In this document: positions 1-5,600 of the stretch, piece by piece | Layout of the letters: each line of letters opens with the position of its first letter | Numbering within the stretch: position 1 is the first letter of the stretch | Source of the DNA: Rhizobacter sp. | GTDB taxonomy: Bacteria > Pseudomonadota > Gammaproteobacteria > Burkholderiales > Burkholderiaceae | Direction of reading: 5' to 3' | Length of the DNA stretch: 7,675 bases | NCBI GenBank assembly: GCA_014379885.1 | Contig: JACMKW010000251.1 | Coordinates: 1 to 7,675 of the forward strand | Program-made: the position numbers and the translations under genes | Notes under the pieces: model-generated | The model's database searches: none | Told to the model about the DNA's origin: nothing | The model's input: only the letters and a program-made list of their open reading frames with translations

Positions 1-30
1 CAGGTGAAGGCCCCCAAACCTGCCGTGTAG
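1..30 (+). CDS. Possible C-terminal tail of an upstream gene (partial)
   Basis: The first nine codons read QVKAPKPAV and end in TAG at 28-30. A Lys/Pro/Ala-rich tail followed at once by a GC-rich hairpin is what the end of an upstream plus-strand gene would look like. Ten codons are too few to identify a product or prove the frame, so this rests on position and composition only. Confidence 0.3.
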   Translation, partial: QVKAPKPAV

Positions 31-36
31 CGTCAG

Positions 37-51
37 GCCCCCCGAGGGGGC
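37..51. repeat. GC-rich hairpin, possible terminator or dispersed intergenic element
   Basis: A 6-bp C/G stem (37-42 pairing with 46-51) closes on a three-base CGA loop, followed by a short T-run and then CCTCGGGAACGGCCC. There is no proper T-tract, so it is a poor Rho-independent terminator. It resembles GC-rich elements I recall from intergenic regions of Comamonadaceae-type genomes, but that is from memory and unverified. It lies between the putative end of the upstream gene and the SDR gene. Confidence 0.4.
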
Positions 52-101
52 GATTTGCCTCGGGAACGGCCCTTCGCCAATCAAAAAACCCAAGATCGAA
101 C

Positions 102-107
102 AGGAGA
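102..107 (+). promoter_or_regulatory. Ribosome binding site deciding the GTG start of the SDR gene
   Basis: AGGAGA lies six bases before the GTG at 114. It is a strong Shine-Dalgarno match at normal spacing and supports this non-ATG start, which places the Rossmann glycine motif at residues 12-19 as expected for the family. Confidence 0.75.
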
Positions 108-113
108 AACCAA

Positions 114-1022
114 GTGAAGAACTTCAAGGGCGGCACCGCCGTCATCACCGGCGCAGGCTCGGGCTTCGGCCTGGAGGCTTCGCGCATCGCTGCCCGCGTG
201 GGCATGAATGTGGTCATGGCCGATGTGCAGCAAGACGCACTCGACGTGGCCGTGGCCGAGATCAAGGGCCTGGGCGCCCAGGTACTGCCCTTCAAGCTCG
301 ACGTGGCCAAAGCCGACCAGGTCGAGGCCATGGGCGCTGCCACCTTCGAGCGCTTTGGCGCGCCCCACTTTGTGTTCAACAACGCGGGCGTGGGCGGTGG
401 TGGTTTGATCTGGGAGCAGTCGCTGAAAGACTGGGAGTGGATCGTCGGCGTCAACCTGATGGGCGTGGCCCATGGCGTGCGTGTCTTCACGCCGATGATG
501 CTGGAAGCGGCCAAAAAAGACCCGGCGTATGAAGGCCACATCGTCAACACCGCTTCGATGGCCGGCATGCTGAACGCGCCCAACATGGGCGTGTACAACG
601 TGACCAAGCATGCCGTGGTGTCGCTCAGCGAAACGCTGTACCAGGATCTGCGCCTCGTCACCGACCAGATCGGTGCCTCTGTGCTGTGCCCGTACTTCGT
701 GCCCACCGGTATTCACAACAGCGGGCGCAACCGACCGGCTGACATGCAGGTCGTTGCCAAGCCCACCAAGAGCCAGTTGATCGCGCAAGCCATGAGCACC
801 AAGGCCGTGTCCAGCGGCAAGGTCACGGCCGCGATGATTGCCCAGAAGGTGTTCGACGCAATGGCCGAGCGCCAGTTCTATGTCTTCAGCCACCCGCATG
901 CGCTGGGCAGCGTGCAGACGCGGCTGGAAGACATCATCAACGTGCGCAACCCGACCGACCCGTTCGCGCACAAGCCCGAGCTGGGTGTGCAACTGCGCGA
1001 GGCGCTGCGGGCGAGCGACTGA
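114..1022 (+). CDS. SDR family NAD(P)-dependent oxidoreductase
   Basis: A cytoplasmic short-chain dehydrogenase/reductase of 302 residues that would interconvert an alcohol and a carbonyl using NAD(P)(H); the substrate cannot be read from the sequence. The Rossmann fold starts at once, with the cofactor motif TGAGSGFG at residues 12-19 and NNAG at 89-92. The catalytic tetrad is complete: Asn114, Ser148 (NTAS), Tyr161 and Lys165 (YNVTK). Asp37 at the end of the second beta strand favours NAD(H) over NADP(H) by family rule. The protein is about 50 residues longer than a minimal SDR, with the extra length after the CPYFVPT segment (192-198), where substrate-binding elements lie. The start is GTG with a strong ribosome binding site. 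No partner gene is within operon distance downstream; the next gene is convergent. Family assignment is secure, substrate unknown. Confidence 0.93.
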   Translation: MKNFKGGTAVITGAGSGFGLEASRIAARVGMNVVMADVQQDALDVAVAEIKGLGAQVLPFKLDVAKADQVEAMGAATFERFGAPHFVFNNAGVGGGGLIWEQSLKDWEWIVGVNLMGVAHGVRVFTPMMLEAAKKDPAYEGHIVNTASMAGMLNAPNMGVYNVTKHAVVSLSETLYQDLRLVTDQIGASVLCPYFVPTGIHNSGRNRPADMQVVAKPTKSQLIAQAMSTKAVSSGKVTAAMIAQKVFDAMAERQFYVFSHPHALGSVQTRLEDIINVRNPTDPFAHKPELGVQLREALRASD

Positions 1023-1118
1023 ACGCGCGAGCGGACCCCCAAGTTGCCCACAATGCCATGAACCAGGCCGTCGCCGAAATGAAGCTCGGGTCGAAGAAAC
1101 CGCTGAGCGTCGCCTTGT

Positions 1119-1871
1119 TCAGCAGCCGAGCTTCAGCGCCTGGAGCGGCCGGCCCGACGCGGCGTCGACCACCACCAGCTTGATCAGGCGCGGGTGCGCT
1201 GCGTCGCTGCGTGTGGCCGGGGTGAAGCGCAGCGTGGTGGGTTGGCCCGGCTGGGCCTGCCAGGCACTCACTGGCAGCAACTCGCGCACCACGTCGTCAT
1301 GCCTGAGCGTGACGCCGGCGTTCTCGCCGCGTTTCACCGCGCTGCTGTGCGTGTCTTCCGTCACCGCCCAGTAGGCAGCGATGCGCATCGCGCTGGCCAC
1401 GGGTTGCACCGTGGCTTCGAAGCGTTCACCGTCGCGCTGCAAGGTGAGTTGCACAGGTGCTGCGCGCGGTGCATTCATGCCCTTGGCCGTGGGTGAGACG
1501 CCCGACCAATCCTTGCGGTCAATGCCGTTGATCACGATCTGCGGCGTGTAGCTGTAGCGGGTGCCGTTCACGGCCTGCTGCTGCGATTGCCGCTGGGTGA
1601 ATGCCGGCTGGGCGAAGCGGTCGGCCCAGCCGAGTTGGTCCCAGTAGTCGACATGGAAGGCGAGCGCCACAACCGACGCCTCGGCTTTCCATTGAGACAA
1701 CCATCGGTCGGCCGGTGGGCAGGAGTTGCAGCCTTCCGAGGTGTAGAGCTCGACCACCGTAGCGGCCTGTGCGCTGCTCCTGGCCATGCAGGTCTGTGCC
1801 TGCACGGGAGCGAGGGTGCCCGCGAGAGCCGCCGCCAGCATGGCTTGGCGCGAGGTGATGTGCTTGGGCAT
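1119..1871 (-). CDS. DUF1223 thioredoxin-like secreted protein
   Basis: A 250-residue exported protein of the DUF1223 family (thioredoxin-like fold, no established biochemical role). The N-terminus has a signal-peptide pattern: a basic start, a hydrophobic stretch at residues 11-20 and a likely cleavage after APVQA at 25. The family signature ELYTSEGCNSCPPAD (41-55) carries a CxxC pair at Cys48 and Cys51, followed by FHVDYWD (72-78) and YTPQIVINGID (108-118). Two further cysteines, Cys28 just after the signal peptide and Cys250 as the last residue, might pair in the periplasm; that is a guess. An upstream in-frame ATG would add 26 residues ahead of the signal peptide; I prefer 1871 because a ribosome binding site precedes it and the signal peptide then starts the protein. 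The gene is convergent with the SDR and divergent from the flavoprotein. A thiol redox role is inference. Confidence 0.9.
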   Translation of the reverse strand: MPKHITSRQAMLAAALAGTLAPVQAQTCMARSSAQAATVVELYTSEGCNSCPPADRWLSQWKAEASVVALAFHVDYWDQLGWADRFAQPAFTQRQSQQQAVNGTRYSYTPQIVINGIDRKDWSGVSPTAKGMNAPRAAPVQLTLQRDGERFEATVQPVASAMRIAAYWAVTEDTHSSAVKRGENAGVTLRHDDVVRELLPVSAWQAQPGQPTTLRFTPATRSDAAHPRLIKLVVVDAASGRPLQALKLGC

Positions 1872-1878
1872 GGTGCGA

Positions 1879-1884
1879 TCCTCT
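1879..1884 (-). promoter_or_regulatory. Ribosome binding site of the DUF1223 gene
   Basis: Read on the minus strand this is AGAGGA, seven bases before the ATG whose first base is 1871. It picks that ATG over the longer in-frame start at 1949. Confidence 0.65.
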
Positions 1885-1924
1885 TTCTCGAGCGTGCGCT
1901 TGGTCGCAGCGGGCTTGGCATTCC

Positions 1925-1952
1925 TTACGCTGCCCGTGCGCTGGCACACAAT
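1925..1952 (+). promoter_or_regulatory. Weak candidate sigma-70 promoter for the flavoprotein gene
   Basis: TTACGC (1925-1930) and CACAAT (1947-1952) are separated by 16 bases in the 108-base divergent gap. Transcription starting about seven bases after CACAAT would give a leader of roughly 20 bases before the ATG at 1980. The matches to consensus are partial, and this is a by-eye call only. Confidence 0.25.
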
Positions 1953-1979
1953 GCGAGCCCTGCTGCCTGACGATTTGCC

Positions 1980-3260
1980 ATGACTTCACCCGCCCATTTG
2001 CCGCGCGTTGCGCCCCGCGTTGCCATCATCGGTGGTGGCCCTGCGGGTTTGATGGTCGCAGAGGTGCTGGCCCAGGGTGGCGCGCAGGTTGACGTGTACG
2101 ACGGCATGCCTTCGGTGGGGCGCAAGTTCCTGCTGGCGGGCAAGGGCGGTCTGAACCTGACCCACAGCGAGGCGGCCGAACCGTTTCTCTCGCGCTACGG
2201 CAAGCGCCAGGCAGAAGTGGCGCCATGGCTGCAGGCGTTCGGTGCGCAGCAGGTGCGCGAGTGGGTACATGCGCTGGGGCTCGGCACCTTCGTCGGCTCG
2301 TCGGGCCGGGTGTTTCCCACCGACATGAAGGCGGCCCCCTTGCTGCGCGCGTGGCTGCAGCGGTTGCGTGCCAGCGGCGTGCGCTTTCACATGCGCCATC
2401 GCTGGCTGGGTTGGGAAGAGGGCGCGCACCACGCGCTGCGCTTTGCATCGCCCCAGGGCGAGCAGGTGGTGACCACCGAGGCAGTGGTGCTGGCCTTGGG
2501 CGGCGCGAGCTGGCCTCGCCTGGGTTCGGACGGCATGTGGCTGCCGTGGCTGCAAGCGCGCGGTGTGGCGCTGGCGGCGTTGCAACCATCGAACTGCGGG
2601 TTCGACATCGGCTGGTCAGAGCACTTTCGCAGCCGGTACGCGGGGCAGCCGCTCAAGTCGGTGGGGTTGTCGTTCAAGGGCATCGATGGCGCTGCCTTCT
2701 CGCAAGTTGGTGAATTCATCGCCACCGAGAGCGGGGTGGAAGGCAGCCTGGTCTATGCGGCGTCGAGCTTCCTGCGCGACGAGATCGCGACGCAGGGCAG
2801 TGCCACGATGCACATCGATTTGTTGCCGGGGCGCAGCCTGGAGTGGGTGCGCGATGAGCTGGCGCACCCGCGCGGCCCGCGATCGCTGTCGACACACCTG
2901 AAGGCGCGGCTGGGCCTGCATGGGGTGAAGGCCGGGCTCATGCATGAAGTGGTGCCACGCGAGGCGATGAACGAACCGGCGCGCCTGGCCCGGCTCCTCA
3001 AGGCCTTGCCTGTGAAGTTGCTGGCTACACGGCCGATCGACGAGGCCATCAGCAGCGCCGGCGGCGTGCGTTTCGAGGCGCTCGACGAGCGCTTGATGCT
3101 GCGGGAGTTGCCCGGTGTGTTCTGTGCTGGGGAGATGCTTGATTGGGAAGCCCCCACCGGGGGCTACCTGCTCACTGCATGTTTTGCCAGCGCTCGTGTG
3201 GCGGGTGCCGGCGCGTTGCGCTGGCTGGCTGCAAGCGAGACGTCTCCCGTCGGCCCGTGA
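1980..3260 (+). CDS. YhiN/HI0933-like FAD flavoprotein (TIGR03862 type)
   Basis: A 426-residue NAD(P)/FAD-dependent oxidoreductase of the HI0933/YhiN superfamily, closest by character to the TIGR03862 flavoproteins. No physiological substrate is firmly established for this subgroup. The FAD-binding Rossmann motif VAIIGGGPAGLM is at residues 14-25. The family signature GRKFLLAGKGGLNLTH is at 47-62. A second conserved block, ALGGASWPRLGSDG, is at 172-185; AISSAGGVRFEALDE is at 356-370; and the C-terminal FAD-contact segment GVFCAGEMLDWEAPTGGYLL is at 379-398. The protein is complete and of usual family length, with no break. No strong Shine-Dalgarno precedes the ATG, but the Rossmann strand begins at residue 14, so this start fits. 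Its TGA at 3258-3260 is directly followed by the reverse-strand stop of the hydrolase relic, so the end of this gene touches a recombination scar. Confidence 0.9.
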   Translation: MTSPAHLPRVAPRVAIIGGGPAGLMVAEVLAQGGAQVDVYDGMPSVGRKFLLAGKGGLNLTHSEAAEPFLSRYGKRQAEVAPWLQAFGAQQVREWVHALGLGTFVGSSGRVFPTDMKAAPLLRAWLQRLRASGVRFHMRHRWLGWEEGAHHALRFASPQGEQVVTTEAVVLALGGASWPRLGSDGMWLPWLQARGVALAALQPSNCGFDIGWSEHFRSRYAGQPLKSVGLSFKGIDGAAFSQVGEFIATESGVEGSLVYAASSFLRDEIATQGSATMHIDLLPGRSLEWVRDELAHPRGPRSLSTHLKARLGLHGVKAGLMHEVVPREAMNEPARLARLLKALPVKLLATRPIDEAISSAGGVRFEALDERLMLRELPGVFCAGEMLDWEAPTGGYLLTACFASARVAGAGALRWLAASETSPVGP

Positions 3261-3392
3261 TCAGTACGGGCAGTTCTCGCGGTATCTGGAGATGCTGCTG
3301 AAGAAGCCCAGGTCAGCCTGGTGCTGCGAGCCACACAGGAATTGGCTGCAGCGGCTGTCTCCGTCAACGAAGCGCTTCATCCAAGAAATCAT
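3261..3392 (-). pseudogene. C-terminal relic of a second PETase-like hydrolase
   Basis: Read on the minus strand, the last 43 codons before TGA (3261-3263) align without gaps to residues 258-300 of the intact hydrolase encoded at 3514-4416. I count 27 identities in 43. Shared landmarks are MISW, KRFVD, the cysteine in F-x-C-G, HQA and the terminal NCPY, so both cysteines of the expected C-terminal disulfide are kept. Nothing upstream resembles a hydrolase core: the catalytic Ser, Asp and His regions are missing and the terminator of the intact gene lies only about 36 bases away. The ORF remains open upstream into unrelated sequence, but that part shows no homology I can see. The best reading is a tandem, already diverged paralogue that lost all but its last 43 codons. 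It is very unlikely to be expressed, being downstream of the terminator and without its own start. Confidence 0.85.
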
Positions 3393-3428
3393 GTTTCTAT
3401 TCGCCTGCGTCAAGAAGACACAGCCATG

Positions 3429-3459
3429 AAAAAAGCGAGGTGTCTTGCGACACCTCGCT
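3429..3459 (-). terminator. Intrinsic terminator of the PETase-like hydrolase gene
   Basis: A perfect 11-bp inverted repeat (3434-3444 and 3449-3459, arm AGCGAGGTGTC) surrounds a four-base loop. In minus-strand orientation it is followed by six T residues (A-run 3429-3434 on the plus strand). This is a textbook Rho-independent terminator, 54 bases after the hydrolase stop codon. It separates the intact gene from the relic. On the plus strand the hairpin is not followed by T residues, so it should not stop readthrough from the flavoprotein gene efficiently. Confidence 0.9.
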
Positions 3460-3513
3460 CTCCCGCCTGGCGGTCTTGTCGACCGGCTTCTGGGAACCGG
3501 TTCTACAGGTCGA

Positions 3514-4416
3514 TCAGTACGGGCAGTTCGAGCGGTAGTCAGAGATCTTCGACGTGACGCGCACCTGGGCTTGGTGCTCGGCGCCGCAGATGAACGGGCT
3601 GTAGCGAGCGTCGCTGTCAACAAAGCGCTTGAACCACGAGATCATGTACTTGCCCACCAGCGGGTACTGTGCCGATGCTTGCGGGAAGAAGTGATCCGCA
3701 TTGTTCAGCTCCATGTACGCCTTGGACGTGGAGCTGGGGATGCTGTTGTAGAACGGGATCGAGTGCGACGAAACGCCCGCAATGGTGTCGCTCTCGCCGC
3801 CGATGATCAGCGTGGGAACGCGAACCGTCGAGAAGCTCTTGGTGCCGTGCCACGGAGCCAATGGCACAGCAGCCTTGTACGACGGGTTGTCGCGTGCAGC
3901 TGCGAGCGTGCCGCCGCCGCCCATCGAGTGGCCGGCCACGGCCAGGCGTGTCGCATCGACCTTGCCATTCAGCACATTGCCCGAGGTTCTGCTCAGGCTG
4001 ACCACCTTGTTCAGCGCAGCGGTGAGCTGTCTGCCACGGCTGTCGGGTTGGTCAGAGGTGCTGTTGGTGTCGATGGTGATCACCACGAAGCCGTGCGAAG
4101 CCAGGCGAGTGCCCATCCAGCTGATGGACGACTGGTAAGCGGTGAATCCCGGCGAGATGGCGATCACGCCATAGCTGCCAGCGGCAGTGGGGTAGTAGAT
4201 CGTGCCCTTGCCGAAACCGACAGCAGCCAGATCCGACACCGTTGTGGTGCGTGTGGCGAACGTGCCAGCTCTTTCAAGCGCGGCGACGGTGGGGTTCGGA
4301 CCTTTTTCGTAGGTTTGGGCAGCGGCCAAAGCCGACATCGTGAGGGCTGCGACGAACAACGACGCCTTGGCAAAACCGGCAACGCTTCGAGCGGTGCTGT
4401 GCGAGGTAATTTTCAT
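3514..4416 (-). CDS. Secreted PETase/cutinase-like polyester hydrolase (alpha/beta hydrolase)
   Basis: A 300-residue exported serine hydrolase of the bacterial cutinase/PET-hydrolase family; such enzymes cleave ester bonds in polyesters and acylglycerols outside the cytoplasm. Residues 1-33 form a Sec signal peptide with a likely cut after ALAAA. The mature protein opens with KGPNPT (38-43), very like the PETase of Ideonella sakaiensis (RGPNPT). Conserved blocks: GFTAYQSS (90-97), [17 protein letters not shown] (104-120), the nucleophile elbow GHSMGGGG (162-169, Ser164), PW (Trp189), ESD (Asp210) and DH (His242). These give a complete Ser164-Asp210-His242 triad. Cys277 and Cys298 match the C-terminal disulfide of the family. 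The cysteines of the second, active-site disulfide of I. sakaiensis PETase are absent (Gly and Phe instead), and His163 replaces its Trp159, as in actinobacterial cutinases. An upstream in-frame ATG would add 47 residues; 4416 is chosen for its ribosome binding site and signal peptide. True substrate unproven: cutin, lipid, polyester or synthetic PET are all possible. Confidence 0.92.
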   Translation of the reverse strand: MKITSHSTARSVAGFAKASLFVAALTMSALAAAQTYEKGPNPTVAALERAGTFATRTTTVSDLAAVGFGKGTIYYPTAAGSYGVIAISPGFTAYQSSISWMGTRLASHGFVVITIDTNSTSDQPDSRGRQLTAALNKVVSLSRTSGNVLNGKVDATRLAVAGHSMGGGGTLAAARDNPSYKAAVPLAPWHGTKSFSTVRVPTLIIGGESDTIAGVSSHSIPFYNSIPSSTSKAYMELNNADHFFPQASAQYPLVGKYMISWFKRFVDSDARYSPFICGAEHQAQVRVTSKISDYRSNCPY

Positions 4417-4420
4417 TTTG

Positions 4421-4426
4421 TCTCCT
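4421..4426 (-). promoter_or_regulatory. Ribosome binding site of the PETase-like gene
   Basis: Minus-strand AGGAGA, four bases before the ATG whose first base is 4416. It fixes the start at the signal peptide rather than at the upstream in-frame ATG at 4557. Confidence 0.7.
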
Positions 4427-4780
4427 GTCTCGGTGGATGGGTTGAACGAATCGGTGACTGCCTTGGAGTGCGGTGACGCTAGGCTCATCTGAACGCGGCG
4501 CCAGTAAGTAGACGGGTGTCTTTTTTGCTGGCATCGCAATGGTGCACGCCTGTTCACTTTATGCGCATAGCGGTTTCCCTGAGCTTGCTGTGAATTGTTC
4601 TCGGAAGCTCGCAGAGCCGTCCATCGATGCGATCGCTTGCTTCTATCGGCAGAAGATTTACCTATGAAAGTAAGAGAAATTCATCTGCCGCCTTACATTC
4701 TCCCGCTATGCTGCGGCCTCGCTGGTGTGAGCGTTGGCTGGCGGCGGAACTGCAAAATATGGACTAACGTGCACAGATTT

Positions 4781-4785
4781 GAGGG
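4781..4785 (+). promoter_or_regulatory. Ribosome binding site favouring the TTG start at 4794
   Basis: GAGGG lies eight bases before the TTG at 4794. The alternative in-frame TTG at 4734 has no comparable Shine-Dalgarno and would add 20 residues ahead of a membrane anchor. Confidence 0.5.
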
Positions 4786-4793
4786 CTCCCGTA

Positions 4794-5519
4794 TTGACTG
4801 ATCTGAACAAGCGAATCCTTGCTTTGTTGGGTGTGACGGCCATCGTGTTGGCCCTGGGCTGGTGGTTTGCTTCCGCGCAGCCTGCGGCAACCACTTCCTC
4901 AGCTGAGGTTGCCGCCGCGTCCACGGGTGGTGGCGCAGGTGGCAACGGCATGTCTCAGCCCGCGTCGACCGGCGACAGCAAGCTGGTCGAGATCGACCTG
5001 CTGGGGACGAAGCTTGATGCCGCACGCTTGTTCGACCTCGGCTTTGCCGGCGGCCTGAACATTGACCAGCACACCCGCTCCACGCTCGACACCCTGCTGA
5101 TGAACATGTCCGACACGCCCGCGGCGCAGGAGATCGAAAAACTCGAATGGACCTTGCGCAACGGCCTGCCCAAGGACGATGCCGAAAAAGCCATCAAGAT
5201 GTTCCACGGCTACCGCGCCTACCTGGGCGACATGAAGGGCGAATTGCAGCGGATGGGCATTCCCGAGACGCCGGCGGCGGCCAATGCGTATTTCGATCAG
5301 CTGGCGCTGATGCAGCGCCGTCATTTCGACGACACCACCGCAGCCGCTTTGTTTGGCCAGGAGAACCAGAACGCGCGCCTCGTGATGCAGGCGGCACTCA
5401 TCACCCAGAACGAGGCCTTGAGCGCGAGTGAAAAGAAAGAGCAGCTCGATCTTTTGCGAACCCAGCTGCCCGAGGGAAAGCGCGACCTGATCCCTGCGAC
5501 CGAACCGGCCAAGCCGTAG
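4794..5519 (+). CDS. Short membrane-anchored lipase chaperone (Lif)-like protein
   Basis: A 241-residue protein resembling lipase-specific foldases (Lif/LipB family), which sit in the inner membrane facing the periplasm and fold secreted lipases before type II export. Residues 1-7 are cytoplasmic, about 8-26 form a hydrophobic anchor and 27-62 an Ala/Ser/Gly-rich flexible linker. The globular part starts with LLGTKLD (69-75) and GGLNIDQHTRSTLDTLLMNM (86-105); RSTLD at 95-99 sits where the family has its R-x-x-F-D-Y foldase motif, with Leu for Phe and Thr for Tyr. Further Lif-like segments are GYRAYL (139-144), FDQLALMQRRHFDD (167-180), LFGQEN (186-191) and a helix around LSASEKKEQLDLL (209-221). 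Known Lifs are about 320-350 residues; this one ends inside the extended helical region and lacks the second mini-domain. The stop follows a natural-looking EPAKP tail. The family call is moderately sure. It is divergent from the hydrolase gene, and no classical lipase gene is visible. Confidence 0.7.
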   Translation: MTDLNKRILALLGVTAIVLALGWWFASAQPAATTSSAEVAAASTGGGAGGNGMSQPASTGDSKLVEIDLLGTKLDAARLFDLGFAGGLNIDQHTRSTLDTLLMNMSDTPAAQEIEKLEWTLRNGLPKDDAEKAIKMFHGYRAYLGDMKGELQRMGIPETPAAANAYFDQLALMQRRHFDDTTAAALFGQENQNARLVMQAALITQNEALSASEKKEQLDLLRTQLPEGKRDLIPATEPAKP

Positions 5520-5600
5520 CCACGCGCAGCGGAGGAAGGGGAATGACCGTGTGGCAAACTCCGCCGCTCCCCTTTTCAGCCCTGCCACGGGCCCCTCGTT

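Larger units (their letters stand above)
4417..4793. other. Divergent intergenic region between the hydrolase and the foldase-like gene
   Basis: These 377 bases hold no gene I can support. The part from about 4510 to 4690 is visibly richer in A/T than the flanking genes, with a T-run at 4519-4524, and is the likely site of promoters for both neighbours. The best plus-strand promoter guess is TTGGCT (4734-4739), a 17-base spacer and ATATGG (4757-4762), which would start transcription just ahead of the GAGGG at 4781; it is a weak match. On the minus strand I find no convincing -35/-10 pair. A 46-codon frame from an ATG at 4664 runs to a TGA at 4799-4801, overlapping the next start, but lacks coding character. 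Confidence 0.5.

Noticed and set aside
81..992. Long minus-strand reading frame (303 codons) opposite the SDR gene
   Set aside because: It is an antisense shadow. The translation is His/Gly/Arg-rich with no recognisable domain, while the plus strand encodes a complete SDR with all catalytic residues.
3393..3623. Upstream extension of the relic frame to an ATG at 3623
   Set aside because: The frame is open, but the extension runs through the terminator and antisense to nothing conserved; its translation is Arg/Thr/Ser-rich and shows no hydrolase similarity, so only 3261-3392 is called.
3445..4476. Long plus-strand reading frame (343 codons) opposite the PETase-like gene
   Set aside because: It overlaps the real gene in antisense and crosses its terminator and ribosome binding site. 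The product is Arg/Gly/Ala-rich without motifs, an effect of GC-rich codon usage.
4595..4801. 68-codon plus-strand frame (or 46 codons from the ATG at 4664) before the Lif-like gene
   Set aside because: There is no Shine-Dalgarno and no recognisable sequence, and it lies in the A/T-rich divergent promoter region. Its stop overlaps the next start, so coupling is conceivable, but the evidence is too thin.
5530..5578. Possible terminator between the Lif-like gene and tex
   Set aside because: AAGGGG and CCCCTT can pair ahead of a short T-run, but the stem is only six base pairs and the loop is very long, so it is not a credible terminator.
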